Shown: positions 35,901 to 45,438, counted from the stretch's first letter. The stretch: 64,000 nucleotides of DNA from Maribacter spongiicola (GCF_004364165.1 NZ_SOAY01000010.1:1143098-1207097); one strand, 5' to 3'. Notes: generated from the letters alone by a model not told the origin. Made by a program: numbers and translations.

Positions 35901-36133
35901 TGTCCGATGTAGGTAAACAATAATGTTTGACCTTGAGCGGCTGAAATTGAAAAGTTACCATCAAAGTCAGTTTGTGTACCAGTTGTGGTACCTTCGACTA
36001 CAATGTTAACACCGGGCAAAGGAAGCCCTCCTTGATCAGTAACCGTACCGGATACTGTTTTTTGTTGTGCAAAAGAAATATGCACAACTAACGCTAGTAG
36101 TAGCGTTAACAATCCATTTAGTTTTGTTCTCAT
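32903..36133 (-). CDS. SusC/RagA-family TonB-linked outer membrane transporter
   Basis: A 1076-residue TonB-dependent importer. Signal peptide ending HISFAQ, then a carboxypeptidase-regulatory-like domain (VSGTVTDQGGLPLPGVNIVV at about 30-50), the TonB-box/plug region (EEVVVTAQGIKREKKSLGYA at about 103-122), a plug domain with ANVNVLKGLAAANLYGTAGR, and a long barrel ending GMSVKATF with the terminal Phe. The start is ATG 36133; an upstream TTG at 36163 would add ten residues. It is the first gene of a three-gene operon and has its own promoter at 36161-36191. No glycosidase or sulfatase gene is adjacent. Confidence 0.94.
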   Translation of the reverse strand: MRTKLNGLLTLLLALVVHISFAQQKTVSGTVTDQGGLPLPGVNIVVEGTTTGTQTDFDGNFSISAAQGQTLLFTYIGQKAVRQAVGASSTVNVTMEEDAQALEEVVVTAQGIKREKKSLGYAVSSVGEEDLEQKAEGDVGRVLNGKASGVLINAASGVSGSATNIIIRGFTSISGSNQPLFIVDGVPFSSDTNAQGSAIDGNVGSSRFLDLDPNNIANVNVLKGLAAANLYGTAGRNGVILITTKAGAAGTGKKKSEITVTSSVFFNQVSTLPDYQDQYGNGFDQAYGAFFSNWGPDFGIDEPGSFGSAYAGTTTDGTILINHPYSVNAGVSAAFPEFQGETYEYKAYDSVKNFFRTGTVTNNSVNATGSSEDGKISYSASLGNLSDQGFTPGNKLQRTTISVGGKAELSNKFTVNGTMNFTKSDVKSPPISASLGNGSTGAGASVFGHLFFTPRSVDLMGLPFQSPIDGSSVYYRGGNDIQNPRWTAENAFANQVTNRVFGSAQFTYKINDNINAFFRTGIDFYTERNEIGQNKGGAEGYIQGRYQTYDNKNTIWDHTAQINGMWQLTEKLDMNVNLGATSRRTEFSRQGVTSDQQSIFGVFKHYNFATQSSLLNSVGDPLQSDRTQNIMGVYAQAEFGYDNFAYLTLAARNDWVSNFIENSITYPSASLSILPTALIDGLQSQNGLNFLKLRAGYGTSAGFATGYPVASKAVLDTRDFLLGGNLVSSITVDDDLANPGLTPELLTEVEFGVESRFLNNRVSLDVSVYKKSTTDLISEQPLDPSTGYATTVTNIGEVQAKGIELDLGVSLFRSENPGSFSWDVTGNFTADESTVIDLGADTDNINIGGLFTDLSNFAVPNRPFGVILGSRVLRDDNGNKVVASTGSYVEENGLFEIGDPNADWRLNVSNGFNYKNFSFNFDISYRHGGDVYASTISALVGRGLTTDTQDRVSTFILPGVKADGSVNDIQINNSDYYFSNVAFGPNELQVYDGSTIRLRELRLGYSVPSKALEKTPFGSLSVSVSGQNLWFRGINVPKGVNFDPENLGVGVGNALGFDFINSPGSRRFGMSVKATF

Positions 36134-36160
36134 TTTTAAATTATTTGAATTAGCTAGCAG

Positions 36161-36191
36161 CAAACATCACAATAATGTGTTAATAAAGCAA
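36161..36191 (-). promoter_or_regulatory. Promoter of the SusC operon
   Basis: On the minus strand TTG at 36189-36191, 20 bases, then GATGTTTG at 36161-36168, close to TTG-N19-TAnnTTTG, about 28 bases upstream of the ATG at 36133. Only the first base of the -7 box departs from consensus. Confidence 0.55.
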
Positions 36192-36461
36192 GAGAATTTT
36201 AATAAAACTTTAAGAAGATGTTGTAAAATTAGAAGTTACAGATAAAACACGATCCATATTTAAAGTTATATAATTCGATAGGTATTTTTTTGTCATATTC
36301 GTAATTCTGTAGAAAATATCAGAAAAAGCTGCTATTTATTCAATTTAAATTATATCTGTATTGATTTGATATTTGTGTTATTTTTAAGAGCACAGCAACA
36401 ATCGATATTTCTGGATAATAGTTGTAGAATTAAAAAAAAATAAAAATAAATGCATCTTGGT

Positions 36462-36491
36462 TTGAATGTTAGTGAAATATTACTACATTTG
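36462..36491 (+). promoter_or_regulatory. Strong promoter of the ribosomal supercluster
   Basis: TTG at 36462-36464, 19 bases, then TACATTTG at 36484-36491. This is an exact fit to the Bacteroidota consensus TTG-N19-TAnnTTTG and lies 42 bases before the rpsL ATG. The remaining gene-free bases from 36192 to 36461 are AT-rich without further recognised elements. Confidence 0.75.
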
Positions 36492-36533
36492 CCGACCCTT
36501 AAAGTAGGGGTAATTTTTATATATTATTATAGT

Positions 36534-36908
36534 ATGCCAACAATATCACAATTAGTACGAATAGGAAGAGAGACGATTACTAAGAAGAGTAAATCGGCTG
36601 CTTTGGATTCGTGTCCTCAAAGAAGGGGTGTTTGTACACGTGTTTATACTACCACACCGAAGAAACCAAATTCAGCTATGAGAAAAGTAGCAAGGGTTAG
36701 GTTAACAAACGGTAAGGAAGTAAATGCTTACATTCCAGGAGAGGGTCACAATCTTCAAGAGCACTCGATAGTATTAGTAAGAGGCGGAAGAGTTAAAGAT
36801 TTACCAGGAGTTAGGTATCATATTGTACGTGGTGCATTGGACACAGCAGGTGTGGCCGGTAGAACACAACGTAGATCTAAATATGGTGCTAAACGCCCTA
36901 AGAATTAA
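36534..36908 (+). CDS. rpsL: 30S ribosomal protein S12
   Basis: A 124-residue decoding-centre protein, the same length as in E. coli. The ATG at 36534 gives MPTISQLVR; the frame is open further upstream, but those codons lie over the promoter. The loops TPKKPNSA and [10 protein letters not shown] are intact, with Lys43 and Lys88, so the alleles are the streptomycin-sensitive kind. It is the first gene of the str-S10-spc-alpha run. Confidence 0.98.
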   Translation: MPTISQLVRIGRETITKKSKSAALDSCPQRRGVCTRVYTTTPKKPNSAMRKVARVRLTNGKEVNAYIPGEGHNLQEHSIVLVRGGRVKDLPGVRYHIVRGALDTAGVAGRTQRRSKYGAKRPKN

Positions 36909-36931
36909 TTAAACTTGTTTAAAAGGAAGTA

Positions 36932-37408
36932 ATGAGAAAAAGACAGGCAAAGAAAAGACCACTTTTACCAGATCCAAGATTTAATGATCAGTTGGTGACA
37001 CGTTTCGTCAATATGATGATGTGGGACGGTAAAAAATCAGTTGCTTTTGGTGTTTTTTACGATGCAATAGATATCGTAGATGCAAAGAAGACCGATGAAG
37101 AGAAAACGGCTTTAGAGCTATGGAAGGACGCATTAAGTAATGTTATGCCTCACGTAGAAGTTAGGAGTAGAAGAGTTGGTGGTGCAACATTTCAAATTCC
37201 AATGCAAATTAGACCAGACCGTAAAATATCAACAGCTATGAAATGGTTGATTAGTTATGCAAGAAAACGTAACGAAAAAGGTATGGCTCAAAGATTGGCC
37301 GGTGAAATATTAGCGGCTGCTAAAGAAGAAGGTGCGGCAGTTAAGAAAAGAACTGATACGCACAAGATGGCTGAAGCAAACAAAGCATTCTCTCACTTTA
37401 GATTCTAA
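36932..37408 (+). CDS. rpsG: 30S ribosomal protein S7
   Basis: A 158-residue primary 16S rRNA-binding protein that organises the 30S head (156-178 residues in other bacteria). [19 protein letters not shown] is the usual N-terminus and [20 protein letters not shown] the rRNA-contacting region. It lies 23 bases after rpsL and six before fusA, as in a classic str operon without tuf. Confidence 0.98.
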   Translation: MRKRQAKKRPLLPDPRFNDQLVTRFVNMMMWDGKKSVAFGVFYDAIDIVDAKKTDEEKTALELWKDALSNVMPHVEVRSRRVGGATFQIPMQIRPDRKISTAMKWLISYARKRNEKGMAQRLAGEILAAAKEEGAAVKKRTDTHKMAEANKAFSHFRF

Positions 37409-37414
37409 TCGGAA

Positions 37415-39547
37415 ATGGCAAGAGATTTAAAATATACAAGAAATATAGGTATTGCAGCTCACATTGATGCTGGTAAAACCACGACGACCGAGCGTATTCT
37501 TTTTTATACAGGAGTTAGTCATAAGATAGGTGAAGTTCATGATGGTGCAGCTACTATGGACTGGATGGAGCAGGAGCAAGAAAGAGGTATTACTATTACT
37601 TCTGCTGCTACTACATGTGAATGGAAATTCCCGAAAGAAAATGGTGAACCAACTGCCGATGCAATGGATTATCATTTTAACATTATCGATACCCCTGGAC
37701 ACGTTGATTTTACTGTTGAGGTGAATCGTTCATTACGTGTTTTAGATGGGTTGGTCTTTTTGTTTAGTGCTGTTGATGGTGTTGAGCCTCAATCGGAAAC
37801 TAACTGGAGGTTAGCTGATAATTATAAAGTTCCAAGAATTGGATTTGTGAACAAGATGGACCGTCAGGGTTCTAACTTTCTTATGGTTTGTAAGCAAGTT
37901 AAAGAAATGCTTGGTTCAAATGCGGTTCCAATAGTACTTCCAATCGGCGATGAGTCTGATTTTAGAGGTATTGTTGATTTAGCAAAAAACAGAGCTATAG
38001 TATGGCACGAAGAGGGCTTTGGTGCTACTTTTGATGTGATTGATATCCCTGAAGATATGAAGGCTGAAGTAAGGGAGTATAGAGCTGCCTTAATTGAAGC
38101 TGTTGCAGAATATGATGAGAATTTGATGGAGAAATTCTTCGAAGATGAAGATTCTATCACTGAAGAGGAAGTTCATGCTGCTTTAAGGGCTGCTGTAATG
38201 GATCGTGCAATCATACCTATGATTTGTGGTTCTTCGTTTAAAAATAAAGGTGTTCAATTTTTATTGGATGCTGTTTGTAGATATTTACCTTCTCCAATGG
38301 ATAAGGAAGCGATAGAGGGTACCAATCCTGATACCGGTGTTATTGAAAAACGTAAGCCGAGTGTAAAGGAACCTTTTTCAGCATTAGCTTTTAAAATTGC
38401 TACTGATCCTTTTGTAGGGAGATTAGCTTTCTTTAGAACGTATTCTGGTCGTTTAGATGCCGGTTCATATATATTGAATAACCGTTCGGGTAAAAAAGAA
38501 CGTATTTCTCGTATTTATCAGATGCATTCTAATAAACAAAATGCTATTGATTATATAGAAGCTGGTGATATTGGTGCAGCCGTAGGTTTCAAGGATATTA
38601 AGACTGGTGATACTATGTCTGACGAGAAGCATCCAATTGTTTTAGAGAGTATGAACTTTCCGGAACCGGTAATTGGTATTGCTGTTGAGCCTAAAACTAA
38701 AGCTGATGTAGATAAGTTAGGAATGGCTCTGTCTAAATTAGCAGAGGAGGATCCAACTTTTCAAGTGAAAACTGATGAAGCTTCAGGTCAGACTATTATA
38801 TCTGGTATGGGTGAGTTACACTTAGATATTATTGTTGATCGTTTAAGAAGAGAATTTAAAGTAGAGGTTAATCAAGGTGAGCCTCAAGTAGAATACAAAG
38901 AAGCTTTAACCAAAACAGCTTCACACAGAGAAACTTATAAAAAGCAATCTGGTGGACGTGGTAAGTTTGGTGATATTGTTTTCGAAATGGGACCTGCTGA
39001 TGAAGATTTCGAAGGAGAAGGACTTCAGTTTGTTGATCAGATAAAAGGTGGTCGTATTCCTAAAGAATTTATTCCATCTGTTGAGAAAGGTTTTGCTGCA
39101 GCAATGCAAAACGGGCCTTTAGCTGGTTATGAAATGGATTCTATGAAGGTGATACTTAAAGATGGTTCTTTCCATGCTGTGGATTCTGATGCGCTTTCCT
39201 TTGAGTTAGCTGCAAAAATGGGTTACAAAGCTGCGGGTAAAGCTGCTGGTGCTGTAATTATGGAGCCAATTATGAAGTTAGAGGTTATTACTCCAGAAGA
39301 AAACATGGGTGATATCGTTGGGGATTTAAACCGACGTAGAGGAACTATTGGTAATATGAGCGATAGAGCTGGTGCCAAAGTTGTTAAAGGAACTGTACCA
39401 TTATCTGAAATGTTCGGATATGTTACATCTCTTAGAACATTATCTTCAGGTCGTGCTACTTCAACAATGGAATTTTCACATTATGCAGAGACACCTTCCA
39501 ATATTTCAGCGGAAGTTATCAAAGCAGCAAAAGGTATAACAGCATAA
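37415..39547 (+). CDS. fusA: Elongation factor G
   Basis: A 710-residue translocation GTPase (E. coli 704). G1 is [10 protein letters not shown] near 17-26, G2 around [12 protein letters not shown]3 DTPGHVDF near 92, and G4 NKMD near 146. Domains II-V follow in normal order (for example [17 protein letters not shown] in domain III). It uses GTP to move tRNA and mRNA through the ribosome. There is no tuf gene behind it; EF-Tu must be elsewhere. Confidence 0.98.
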   Translation: MARDLKYTRNIGIAAHIDAGKTTTTERILFYTGVSHKIGEVHDGAATMDWMEQEQERGITITSAATTCEWKFPKENGEPTADAMDYHFNIIDTPGHVDFTVEVNRSLRVLDGLVFLFSAVDGVEPQSETNWRLADNYKVPRIGFVNKMDRQGSNFLMVCKQVKEMLGSNAVPIVLPIGDESDFRGIVDLAKNRAIVWHEEGFGATFDVIDIPEDMKAEVREYRAALIEAVAEYDENLMEKFFEDEDSITEEEVHAALRAAVMDRAIIPMICGSSFKNKGVQFLLDAVCRYLPSPMDKEAIEGTNPDTGVIEKRKPSVKEPFSALAFKIATDPFVGRLAFFRTYSGRLDAGSYILNNRSGKKERISRIYQMHSNKQNAIDYIEAGDIGAAVGFKDIKTGDTMSDEKHPIVLESMNFPEPVIGIAVEPKTKADVDKLGMALSKLAEEDPTFQVKTDEASGQTIISGMGELHLDIIVDRLRREFKVEVNQGEPQVEYKEALTKTASHRETYKKQSGGRGKFGDIVFEMGPADEDFEGEGLQFVDQIKGGRIPKEFIPSVEKGFAAAMQNGPLAGYEMDSMKVILKDGSFHAVDSDALSFELAAKMGYKAAGKAAGAVIMEPIMKLEVITPEENMGDIVGDLNRRRGTIGNMSDRAGAKVVKGTVPLSEMFGYVTSLRTLSSGRATSTMEFSHYAETPSNISAEVIKAAKGITA

Positions 39548-39556
39548 ATTTAGGAC

Positions 39557-39862
39557 ATGAGTCAGAAAATTAGAATAAAGCTAAAATCTTACGATCACAA
39601 TTTAGTAGATAAGTCTGCTGAGAAGATTGTAAAAACGGTAAAGACTACCGGTGCTGTTGTAACAGGACCAATTCCTTTACCAACACATAAAAAGATATTT
39701 ACGGTTTTACGTTCACCTCACGTGAATAAGAAATCAAGAGAGCAGTTCCAATTAAGTTCTTATAAGAGATTATTGGATATTTATAGCTCTTCATCTAAAA
39801 CTATTGACGCACTTATGAAGTTAGAACTTCCAAGTGGTGTTGAAGTTGAGATAAAGGTATAA
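39557..39862 (+). CDS. rpsJ: 30S ribosomal protein S10
   Basis: A 101-residue head protein (E. coli 103) with the expected [20 protein letters not shown] start and the [18 protein letters not shown] loop. In E. coli it also joins NusA/NusB antitermination complexes as NusE. It is followed by an unusual 144-base structured gap before rplC. Confidence 0.98.
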   Translation: MSQKIRIKLKSYDHNLVDKSAEKIVKTVKTTGAVVTGPIPLPTHKKIFTVLRSPHVNKKSREQFQLSSYKRLLDIYSSSSKTIDALMKLELPSGVEVEIKV

Positions 39863-40006
39863 TTCAATGTCTATCCTATTTATAGGCTAGACTACATGTC
39901 CTGAGCTGCGTGCGAGGGAAAAACGGAAAAAATAATTTAGGGTTAAATTATTTTGACCCTATTTTTTTACAATGAATTTAATAAGTAATAATTAATATAA
40001 ATAAGT
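39863..40006 (+). ncRNA. Structured leader between rpsJ and rplC, candidate attenuator
   Basis: The largest gap in the supercluster. A first hairpin pairs GTCTA (39869-39873) and CCTAT (39875-39879) with ATAGG (39882-39886) and TAGAC (39888-39892). A second, AAATAATTTA at 39930-39939 with TAAATTATTT at 39944-39953, shares bases with a third that has a T-run behind it (39938-39968). The mutually exclusive second and third hairpins are the layout of a transcription attenuator. Its ligand, possibly an r-protein of this operon such as L4 or L3, is inferred. Confidence 0.6.
39938..39968 (+). terminator. Intrinsic terminator inside the rpsJ-rplC leader
   Basis: TAGGGTTAAA at 39938-39947 pairs with TTTGACCCTA at 39952-39961 (one G-T pair, four-base loop), followed by TTTTTTT at 39962-39968. 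It sits upstream of about twenty essential genes, so it must be conditional or leaky. Confidence 0.7.
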
Positions 40007-40624
40007 ATGTCTGGGTTAATAGGAAAGAAAGTAGGCATGACCAGTATTTTTGACGAGAATGGAAAAAACATTCCATGTACCGTTATTGAAGCTGGACCAT
40101 GTGTAGTTACCCAAGTCAGAACCATTGAGGTCGACGGGTATAGTGCCCTTCAACTTGGTTTCGATGACAAGGCAGAAAGTCGTGCTATTAAGGCTGAATT
40201 AGGCCATTTTAAAAAAGCAGGTTCTTCTCCCAAGAAAAAAGTCATTGAATTCCGAGATTTTGAAGGTGAATTTAAATTAGGTGACACTGTAGGTGTCGAT
40301 GTTTTCGCTGAAGGTCAGTTCGTAGATGTTGTTGGAACATCTAAGGGTAAAGGTTTTCAAGGTGTTGTTAAGCGCCATGGATTCGCTGGGGTTGGTCAAG
40401 CAACTCATGGTCAGCATAATAGACTTAGAGCTCCAGGTTCTATTGGTGCTGCATCATATCCAGCTAGAGTATTTAAGGGTATGAAAATGGCCGGTAGAAT
40501 GGGTACTGATCGTGTAACGGTTCAGAACCTTAGGATTTTAAAAGTAGTTCCAGAAAAGAATCTTTTAGTAGTAAAAGGTTGTGTTCCGGGCCATAAGAAT
40601 GCTTATGTAACTATACAAAGGTAG
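40007..40624 (+). CDS. rplC: 50S ribosomal protein L3
   Basis: A 205-residue early-assembly 50S protein (E. coli 209) reaching the peptidyl transferase centre. The [20 protein letters not shown] stretch, with the Gln in GVGQATHGQ that is methylated in E. coli, is present near 133. First gene after the structured leader; five bases precede rplD. Confidence 0.98.
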   Translation: MSGLIGKKVGMTSIFDENGKNIPCTVIEAGPCVVTQVRTIEVDGYSALQLGFDDKAESRAIKAELGHFKKAGSSPKKKVIEFRDFEGEFKLGDTVGVDVFAEGQFVDVVGTSKGKGFQGVVKRHGFAGVGQATHGQHNRLRAPGSIGAASYPARVFKGMKMAGRMGTDRVTVQNLRILKVVPEKNLLVVKGCVPGHKNAYVTIQR

Positions 40625-40629
40625 ATGTA

Positions 40630-41262
40630 ATGAAAATAGCAGTTTTAGATATTAAAGGAAAAGACACAGGTAGAAAGGCAAACCTTTCTGACGATGTTTT
40701 CGCTATAGAGCCTAATGATCACGCAGTTTACCTAGATGTTAAGCAATATTTGGCTCATCAAAGACAGGGAACGCACAAAGCTAAAGAAAGAGCTGAGATC
40801 GCTGGTAGTACGAGAAAAATTAAAAAACAAAAAGGTACTGGTACTGCGAGAGCAGGTAGTATTAAATCACCGATATTCAGAGGTGGTGGTAGAATATTCG
40901 GTCCAAGACCTAAGGATTATACCCAGAAGTTAAATAAAAACTTGAAGCGTTTGGCAAGAAAATCTGCACTTTCTTTAAAGACTAAAGAGAATGCAATTTT
41001 AGTAGTTGAAGACTTCGATTTTGATACTCCAAAAACTAAAGATTTTATTAATGTTTTAAAGACCTTAGGTCTTGAGAATAAAAAGTCTTTAATAGTGTTG
41101 GGTGATTCAAATAAAGGTGTATATTTGTCTTCGCGTAATTTTAAAGGCTCAGAAGTTATAACTAACTCAGAATTAAGTACTTACAAAATTCTTCATGCTA
41201 ATAGCGTGGTATTGTTAGAGAGCTCTTTAGAAGGAATTGAATCGAACTTAAATAAACAATAA
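40630..41262 (+). CDS. rplD: 50S ribosomal protein L4
   Basis: A 210-residue protein that lines the exit tunnel with its long loop (KQKGTGTARAGSIKSPIFRG near 73-92). In gammaproteobacteria L4 represses its own operon through the S10 leader; if anything similar exists here the leader 144 bases before rplC is the natural target, though that is an inference. It lies four bases from rplW. Confidence 0.98.
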   Translation: MKIAVLDIKGKDTGRKANLSDDVFAIEPNDHAVYLDVKQYLAHQRQGTHKAKERAEIAGSTRKIKKQKGTGTARAGSIKSPIFRGGGRIFGPRPKDYTQKLNKNLKRLARKSALSLKTKENAILVVEDFDFDTPKTKDFINVLKTLGLENKKSLIVLGDSNKGVYLSSRNFKGSEVITNSELSTYKILHANSVVLLESSLEGIESNLNKQ

Positions 41263-41266
41263 TATC

Positions 41267-41557
41267 ATGAGTGTGTTAATAAAACCAATTATAACGGAAA
41301 AAATGACTGCTGATAGCGAGTTGAATAACCGTTATGGATTCGTGGTTAACCCTAAGGCTAACAAGTTGCAGATTAAAGATGCGGTTGAAGCTACTTATGG
41401 TGTTTCTGTGAAGAAGGTTCGTACAATGAATTACGGTCCTTCAAGAAAATCCAGATATACAAAAACTGGTGTACAACATGGTAAAACAAATGCGATTAAA
41501 AAAGCGATTGTTGATGTGGTAGAAGGTGATATTATCGATTTTTACAGTAATCTATAA
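41267..41557 (+). CDS. rplW: 50S ribosomal protein L23
   Basis: A 96-residue protein at the tunnel exit, where SRP and trigger factor dock (E. coli 100). IIKPIITEKMT-type start (VLIKPIITEKMTADSEL) and the YGVSVKKVRTMNY block are typical. A nine-base gap leads to rplB. Confidence 0.98.
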   Translation: MSVLIKPIITEKMTADSELNNRYGFVVNPKANKLQIKDAVEATYGVSVKKVRTMNYGPSRKSRYTKTGVQHGKTNAIKKAIVDVVEGDIIDFYSNL

Positions 41558-41566
41558 AGACAAGAA

Positions 41567-42391
41567 ATGTCAGTTAGAAAATTAAAACCAATCACTCCAG
41601 GACAGCGTTTTAGAGTAGTAAATGGATTTGACGCCATTACTGCTGATAAGCCGGAGAAAAGCTTGCTTGCTCCGTTAAAAAAGTCGGGAGGTAGAAACAG
41701 TCAAGGAAAGATGACCATACGCCAAAAAGGTGGAGGTCATAAAAGAAGGTATCGTGTAATAGATTTTAAGAGAGATAAGCAAGATGTGCTTGCTACTGTT
41801 AAAACTATCGAGTACGATCCAAATAGAACTGCATTTATTGCTCTTTTGGAATATGCAGATGGTGAAAAGCGTTATGTAGTCGCTCAGAATGGTTTACAAG
41901 TGGATCAGCAGGTTTCTTCTGGTTCAGCTGTTGCTCCAGAGATCGGTAATGCAATGCCATTGAGTGAGATTCCTTTAGGAACTATAATTTCATGTATTGA
42001 GTTGAGACCTGGGCAAGGTGCAGTTATGGCACGTAGCGCTGGTACTTTTGCTCAACTTATGGCAAAAGACGGTAAGTTTGTTACTGTTAAAATGCCATCT
42101 GGTGAAACAAGATTAATTCTTTCAGGTTGTATGGCAACTATTGGGGCTATGTCTAATTCAGATCATCAATTATTGGTATCAGGTAAAGCTGGTAGAAGTA
42201 GATGGTTGGGAAGAAGACCAAGAACTAGACCTGTAGCGATGAACCCTGTCGATCACCCAATGGGTGGTGGTGAAGGTAGAGCTTCAGGTGGTCATCCAAG
42301 ATCGAGAAACGGTATACCTGCTAAAGGATACAGAACTCGTTCTAAGACCAAGAGCACCAACAAGTATATAATAGAACGTAGAAAGAAATAA
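41567..42391 (+). CDS. rplB: 50S ribosomal protein L2
   Basis: A 274-residue core 50S protein needed for subunit joining and peptidyl transfer (E. coli 273). The conserved C-terminal [17 protein letters not shown] motif is present as [20 protein letters not shown] near 222-241, including the functionally key His. Preceded by nine bases after rplW. Confidence 0.98.
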   Translation: MSVRKLKPITPGQRFRVVNGFDAITADKPEKSLLAPLKKSGGRNSQGKMTIRQKGGGHKRRYRVIDFKRDKQDVLATVKTIEYDPNRTAFIALLEYADGEKRYVVAQNGLQVDQQVSSGSAVAPEIGNAMPLSEIPLGTIISCIELRPGQGAVMARSAGTFAQLMAKDGKFVTVKMPSGETRLILSGCMATIGAMSNSDHQLLVSGKAGRSRWLGRRPRTRPVAMNPVDHPMGGGEGRASGGHPRSRNGIPAKGYRTRSKTKSTNKYIIERRKK

Positions 42392-42405
42392 AAAAGTAGA
42401 AAGAA

Positions 42406-42684
42406 ATGGCACGTTCACTAAAAAAAGGACCTTACGTTCACTATAGCTTGGAGAAGAAAATCCAGCAAAGTGTATCATCCGGTAAAAAAGCGGTAATTAA
42501 AACCTGGTCTAGAGCTTCTATGATAACTCCTGATTTTGTAGGGATGACGATAGCAGTTCATAACGGAAAACAATTTGTACCTGTTTTTGTAACAGAAAAC
42601 ATGGTAGGACATAAACTTGGGGAATTCTCACCAACAAGATCTTTTAGAGGTCATGTAGGGGCGAAAAACAAAGGAAAAAAGTAA
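42406..42684 (+). CDS. rpsS: 30S ribosomal protein S19
   Basis: A 92-residue 30S head protein, same length as in E. coli, contacting the A-site finger with S13. [11 protein letters not shown] start and [15 protein letters not shown] core are intact. It overlaps nothing and is followed after three bases by rplV. Confidence 0.98.
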   Translation: MARSLKKGPYVHYSLEKKIQQSVSSGKKAVIKTWSRASMITPDFVGMTIAVHNGKQFVPVFVTENMVGHKLGEFSPTRSFRGHVGAKNKGKK

Positions 42685-42687
42685 GCT

Positions 42688-43095
42688 ATGGGAGTTCGTA
42701 AAAAACAGATGGCCGAAAGAATTAAGGCTGATAAGAAGAAGGTAGCTTTCGCAAAATTGAATAACTGTCCTACTTCACCTAGAAAGATGCGTTTAGTTGC
42801 TGATTTAATTCGTGGTGTAAAAGTAGAGCAAGCTTTAGCTATTTTAAGGTTCAACCCTAAAGAAGCTTCTAGAAAGTTAGAAAAATTGTTACTTTCAGCT
42901 TTGGCAAACTGGCAAGCAAAAAATGAAGAGGCAAGTTTAGAAGATGCTGATTTAATTGTAGCTGAGATTAGAGTTGATGGTGGTGCAATGCTTAAAAGAT
43001 TGCGTCCTGCTCCACAAGGTAGAGCACATAGAATTAGAAAACGTTCAAACCATGTTACTTTGGTTTTGGGGTCAAAAAATATAACAGAAAACTAG
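42688..43095 (+). CDS. rplV: 50S ribosomal protein L22
   Basis: A 135-residue tunnel protein (E. coli 110) with an N-terminal extension of about 20 basic residues common in Bacteroidota. The beta-hairpin that lines the tunnel is in the [20 protein letters not shown] region, changes in which give macrolide resistance. One base separates it from rpsC. Confidence 0.98.
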   Translation: MGVRKKQMAERIKADKKKVAFAKLNNCPTSPRKMRLVADLIRGVKVEQALAILRFNPKEASRKLEKLLLSALANWQAKNEEASLEDADLIVAEIRVDGGAMLKRLRPAPQGRAHRIRKRSNHVTLVLGSKNITEN

Positions 43096-43096
43096 G

Positions 43097-43813
43097 ATGG
43101 GACAGAAAACAAATCCAATAGGAAATCGTCTAGGAATCATTAGAGGTTGGGAATCTAACTGGTATGGTGGTAACGATTACGGAGATAAATTGGCTGAGGA
43201 TGATAAAATACGTAAGTATATTCATGCCAGACTTTCTAAAGCTAGTGTTTCAAGAGTTATAATTGAACGTACTCTAAAATTAATCACTGTAACTGTAACT
43301 ACTGCAAGACCTGGTATTATTATCGGTAAAGGTGGTCAGGAAGTTGATAAGTTAAAAGAAGAGTTGAAGAAGATCACCGGTAAGGAGGTTCAAATCAATA
43401 TTTTTGAAATAAAAAGACCTGAGCTTGATGCAAATTTAGTAGCAGCAAGTGTTGCTCGTCAAATAGAAAGTAGAATTTCTTTTAGAAGAGCAATAAAAAT
43501 GGCAATCGCCGCAGCAATGCGTATGAATGCTGAGGGAATAAAGATTCAAATCTCTGGTAGATTGAATGGTGCTGAAATGGCGCGTTCAGAATCATATAAA
43601 GATGGTAGAATTCCATTATCGACCTTTAGAGCAGATATTGATTATGCTTTACAGGAAGCTCAAACAACATATGGTAAACTTGGTATAAAAGTTTGGATTA
43701 TGAAAGGTGAGGTATATGGTAAAAGAGATTTATCACCATTAGTAGGAATGGAAAAAGATTCTGCTAAAGGCGGTAAGCAAGAAGGTGGAAGAAAACAACG
43801 TCGTAGAAAGTAA
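43097..43813 (+). CDS. rpsC: 30S ribosomal protein S3
   Basis: A 238-residue 30S protein (E. coli 233) with a KH domain around [15 protein letters not shown] (residues 74-88), part of the mRNA entry helicase site. The C-terminal tail is Lys/Arg-rich ([12 protein letters not shown]). The ATG follows the rplV stop by one base. Confidence 0.98.
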   Translation: MGQKTNPIGNRLGIIRGWESNWYGGNDYGDKLAEDDKIRKYIHARLSKASVSRVIIERTLKLITVTVTTARPGIIIGKGGQEVDKLKEELKKITGKEVQINIFEIKRPELDANLVAASVARQIESRISFRRAIKMAIAAAMRMNAEGIKIQISGRLNGAEMARSESYKDGRIPLSTFRADIDYALQEAQTTYGKLGIKVWIMKGEVYGKRDLSPLVGMEKDSAKGGKQEGGRKQRRRK

Positions 43814-43833
43814 TTTTTTAAAGAACTAAAGTA

Positions 43834-44262
43834 ATGTTACAACCGAAAAGAACGAAGTTCCGTAAAATGCAGAAAGGCCGTATGAAAGGTCTTGCTGGTA
43901 GAGGACACCAACTTTCAAATGGTATGTTCGGTATAAAGAATGTTGATGATGCTACATTTTTGACTTCACGCCAAATAGAAGCTGCTCGTATTGCTGCTAC
44001 TAGATTTATGAAGAGAGAAGGTCAATTGTGGATTAAAATATTTCCAGATAAGCCGATTACGAAAAAGCCATTAGAAGTACGTATGGGTAAAGGTAAAGGT
44101 GCGCCAGAATATTTTGTAGCTGTGGTTAAACCAGGTAGAATAATGTTTGAAGTGGCCGGAGTTCCTATGGAAGTAGCAAAAGAAGCTTTAAGATTAGCGG
44201 CTCAAAAACTTCCTGTTAAAACAAAATTCATTGTAGCTCGAGATTACGAGGGCGGAAATTAA
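43834..44262 (+). CDS. rplP: 50S ribosomal protein L16
   Basis: A 142-residue protein (E. coli 136) near the A-site tRNA elbow. [19 protein letters not shown] start and the [20 protein letters not shown] block with the Arg often hydroxylated elsewhere are present. Twelve bases separate it from rpmC. Confidence 0.98.
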   Translation: MLQPKRTKFRKMQKGRMKGLAGRGHQLSNGMFGIKNVDDATFLTSRQIEAARIAATRFMKREGQLWIKIFPDKPITKKPLEVRMGKGKGAPEYFVAVVKPGRIMFEVAGVPMEVAKEALRLAAQKLPVKTKFIVARDYEGGN

Positions 44263-44274
44263 ACGTAAGGAATA

Positions 44275-44466
44275 ATGAAAAAACAAGAGATTAAAGAAAT
44301 GTCTGTAGAAGGACTTACGGAGAAATTTGCCGAGTACAAGAAGCAACATGCAGATTTGAAAATGGCACATTTTGTAACTCCGTTAGAAAATCCACTTCAG
44401 ATTAGAAAAGTAAGGAGAACGGTAGCAAGATTAGCCACTGAATTAACTAATAGGGAAAACCAATAA
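44275..44466 (+). CDS. rpmC: 50S ribosomal protein L29
   Basis: A 63-residue two-helix protein at the exit site, same length as in E. coli. NPLQIRKVRRTVARLATELT is the usual signature. Its stop is 12 bases before the ATG of rpsQ. Confidence 0.97.
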   Translation: MKKQEIKEMSVEGLTEKFAEYKKQHADLKMAHFVTPLENPLQIRKVRRTVARLATELTNRENQ

Positions 44467-44478
44467 TTGGTGGGCTTT

Positions 44479-44736
44479 ATGGAAAAAAGAAACTTAAGAA
44501 AAGAGAGAGTAGGAGTTGTCACTAGTAATAAAATGGAGAAATCTATTGTTATTGCTGAAGTGAAGAGAGTAAAACATCCTATGTACGGTAAATTCGTTTT
44601 GAAGACTAAGAAATATGTTGCACATGACGAAAAGAACGATTGTAACATTGGTGATACTGTAAAGATCATGGAAACTCGTCCTATGAGTAAAACCAAATGT
44701 TGGAGATTAGTAGAAATCTTAGAAAGAGCTAAATAA
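44479..44736 (+). CDS. rpsQ: 30S ribosomal protein S17
   Basis: An 85-residue OB-fold protein (E. coli 84) binding the 16S 5' domain. Start at ATG 44479 ([21 protein letters not shown]); an in-frame TTG at 44467 would add four residues directly after the rpmC stop. [19 protein letters not shown] is conserved. Three bases separate it from rplN. Confidence 0.97.
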   Translation: MEKRNLRKERVGVVTSNKMEKSIVIAEVKRVKHPMYGKFVLKTKKYVAHDEKNDCNIGDTVKIMETRPMSKTKCWRLVEILERAK

Positions 44737-44739
44737 GTT

Positions 44740-45108
44740 ATGTTACAGCAAGAATCTAGACTAAAAGTAGCGGATAACACAGGAGCAAAGGAAGTTTTAA
44801 CTATCCGTGTTCTTGGTGGTACCAAAAGAAGATATGCTTCAATAGGTGACAAAATTGTTGTTACTGTTAAGGAGGCAACTCCAAACGGAGGTATCAAGAA
44901 GGGTGCGGTTTCAACTGCTGTTGTAGTTCGTACAAAAAAAGAGGTGAGAAGACCTGATGGGTCTTATATAAGATTTGATGATAACGCTTGTGTTTTATTG
45001 AATCCTGCCGGAGAAATGAGAGGAACTCGTGTTTTTGGACCTGTAGCAAGAGAGCTTAGGGATAAGCAGTTCATGAAGATTGTATCATTGGCCCCAGAGG
45101 TATTATAA
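44740..45108 (+). CDS. rplN: 50S ribosomal protein L14
   Basis: A 122-residue protein (E. coli 123) at the subunit interface. [20 protein letters not shown] start and [20 protein letters not shown] core are conserved; bridges to the 30S and the RsfS silencing factor bind here in other bacteria. rplX follows after 13 bases. Confidence 0.98.
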   Translation: MLQQESRLKVADNTGAKEVLTIRVLGGTKRRYASIGDKIVVTVKEATPNGGIKKGAVSTAVVVRTKKEVRRPDGSYIRFDDNACVLLNPAGEMRGTRVFGPVARELRDKQFMKIVSLAPEVL

Positions 45109-45121
45109 TATAACGGACAAG

Positions 45122-45436
45122 ATGAAAAAGTTAAAAATCAAAACAGGAGATACAGTAAGAATTACTGCTGGTGACCATAAAGGTACCGAAGGTAAAGTGA
45201 TGCGTGTGGATCTTGAGAAAAATAAAGCCATCGTTGAAGGTGCCAATATGGTATCTAAACATGAGAAGCCTAGTGCTAAAAATCCTCAAGGTGGTATTGT
45301 AAAAAAAGAAGCTTTAATCCATATTTCTAACTTAGGTTTAATCGACAGCAAGTCTGGCGAGGTAACGAGAGTAGGTTACGAAATGAAGGATGGTAAAAAA
45401 GTTAGGGTTTCCAAAAAATCCAATGAAGTAATTTAG
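45122..45436 (+). CDS. rplX: 50S ribosomal protein L24
   Basis: A 104-residue assembly-initiating protein, same length as in E. coli, with a KOW motif ([18 protein letters not shown] near 8-25). The ATG at 45122 is used; an upstream in-frame start at 45080 would lie inside rplN. Two bases separate it from rplE. Confidence 0.97.
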   Translation: MKKLKIKTGDTVRITAGDHKGTEGKVMRVDLEKNKAIVEGANMVSKHEKPSAKNPQGGIVKKEALIHISNLGLIDSKSGEVTRVGYEMKDGKKVRVSKKSNEVI

Positions 45437-45438
45437 TT

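Noticed and set aside
36450-36533. Longer rpsL start
   Set aside because: The 28 extra codons cover the -33/-7 promoter boxes, and S12 starts MPTISQL in all relatives.
44397-44897. Antisense 166-codon open frame over rpmC, rpsQ and rplN
   Set aside because: It lies opposite three essential genes, has an unusual composition, and is explained by their codon bias.
45080-45121. Upstream in-frame start of rplX inside rplN
   Set aside because: It adds residues unlike any L24; the ATG at 45122 gives the standard length.
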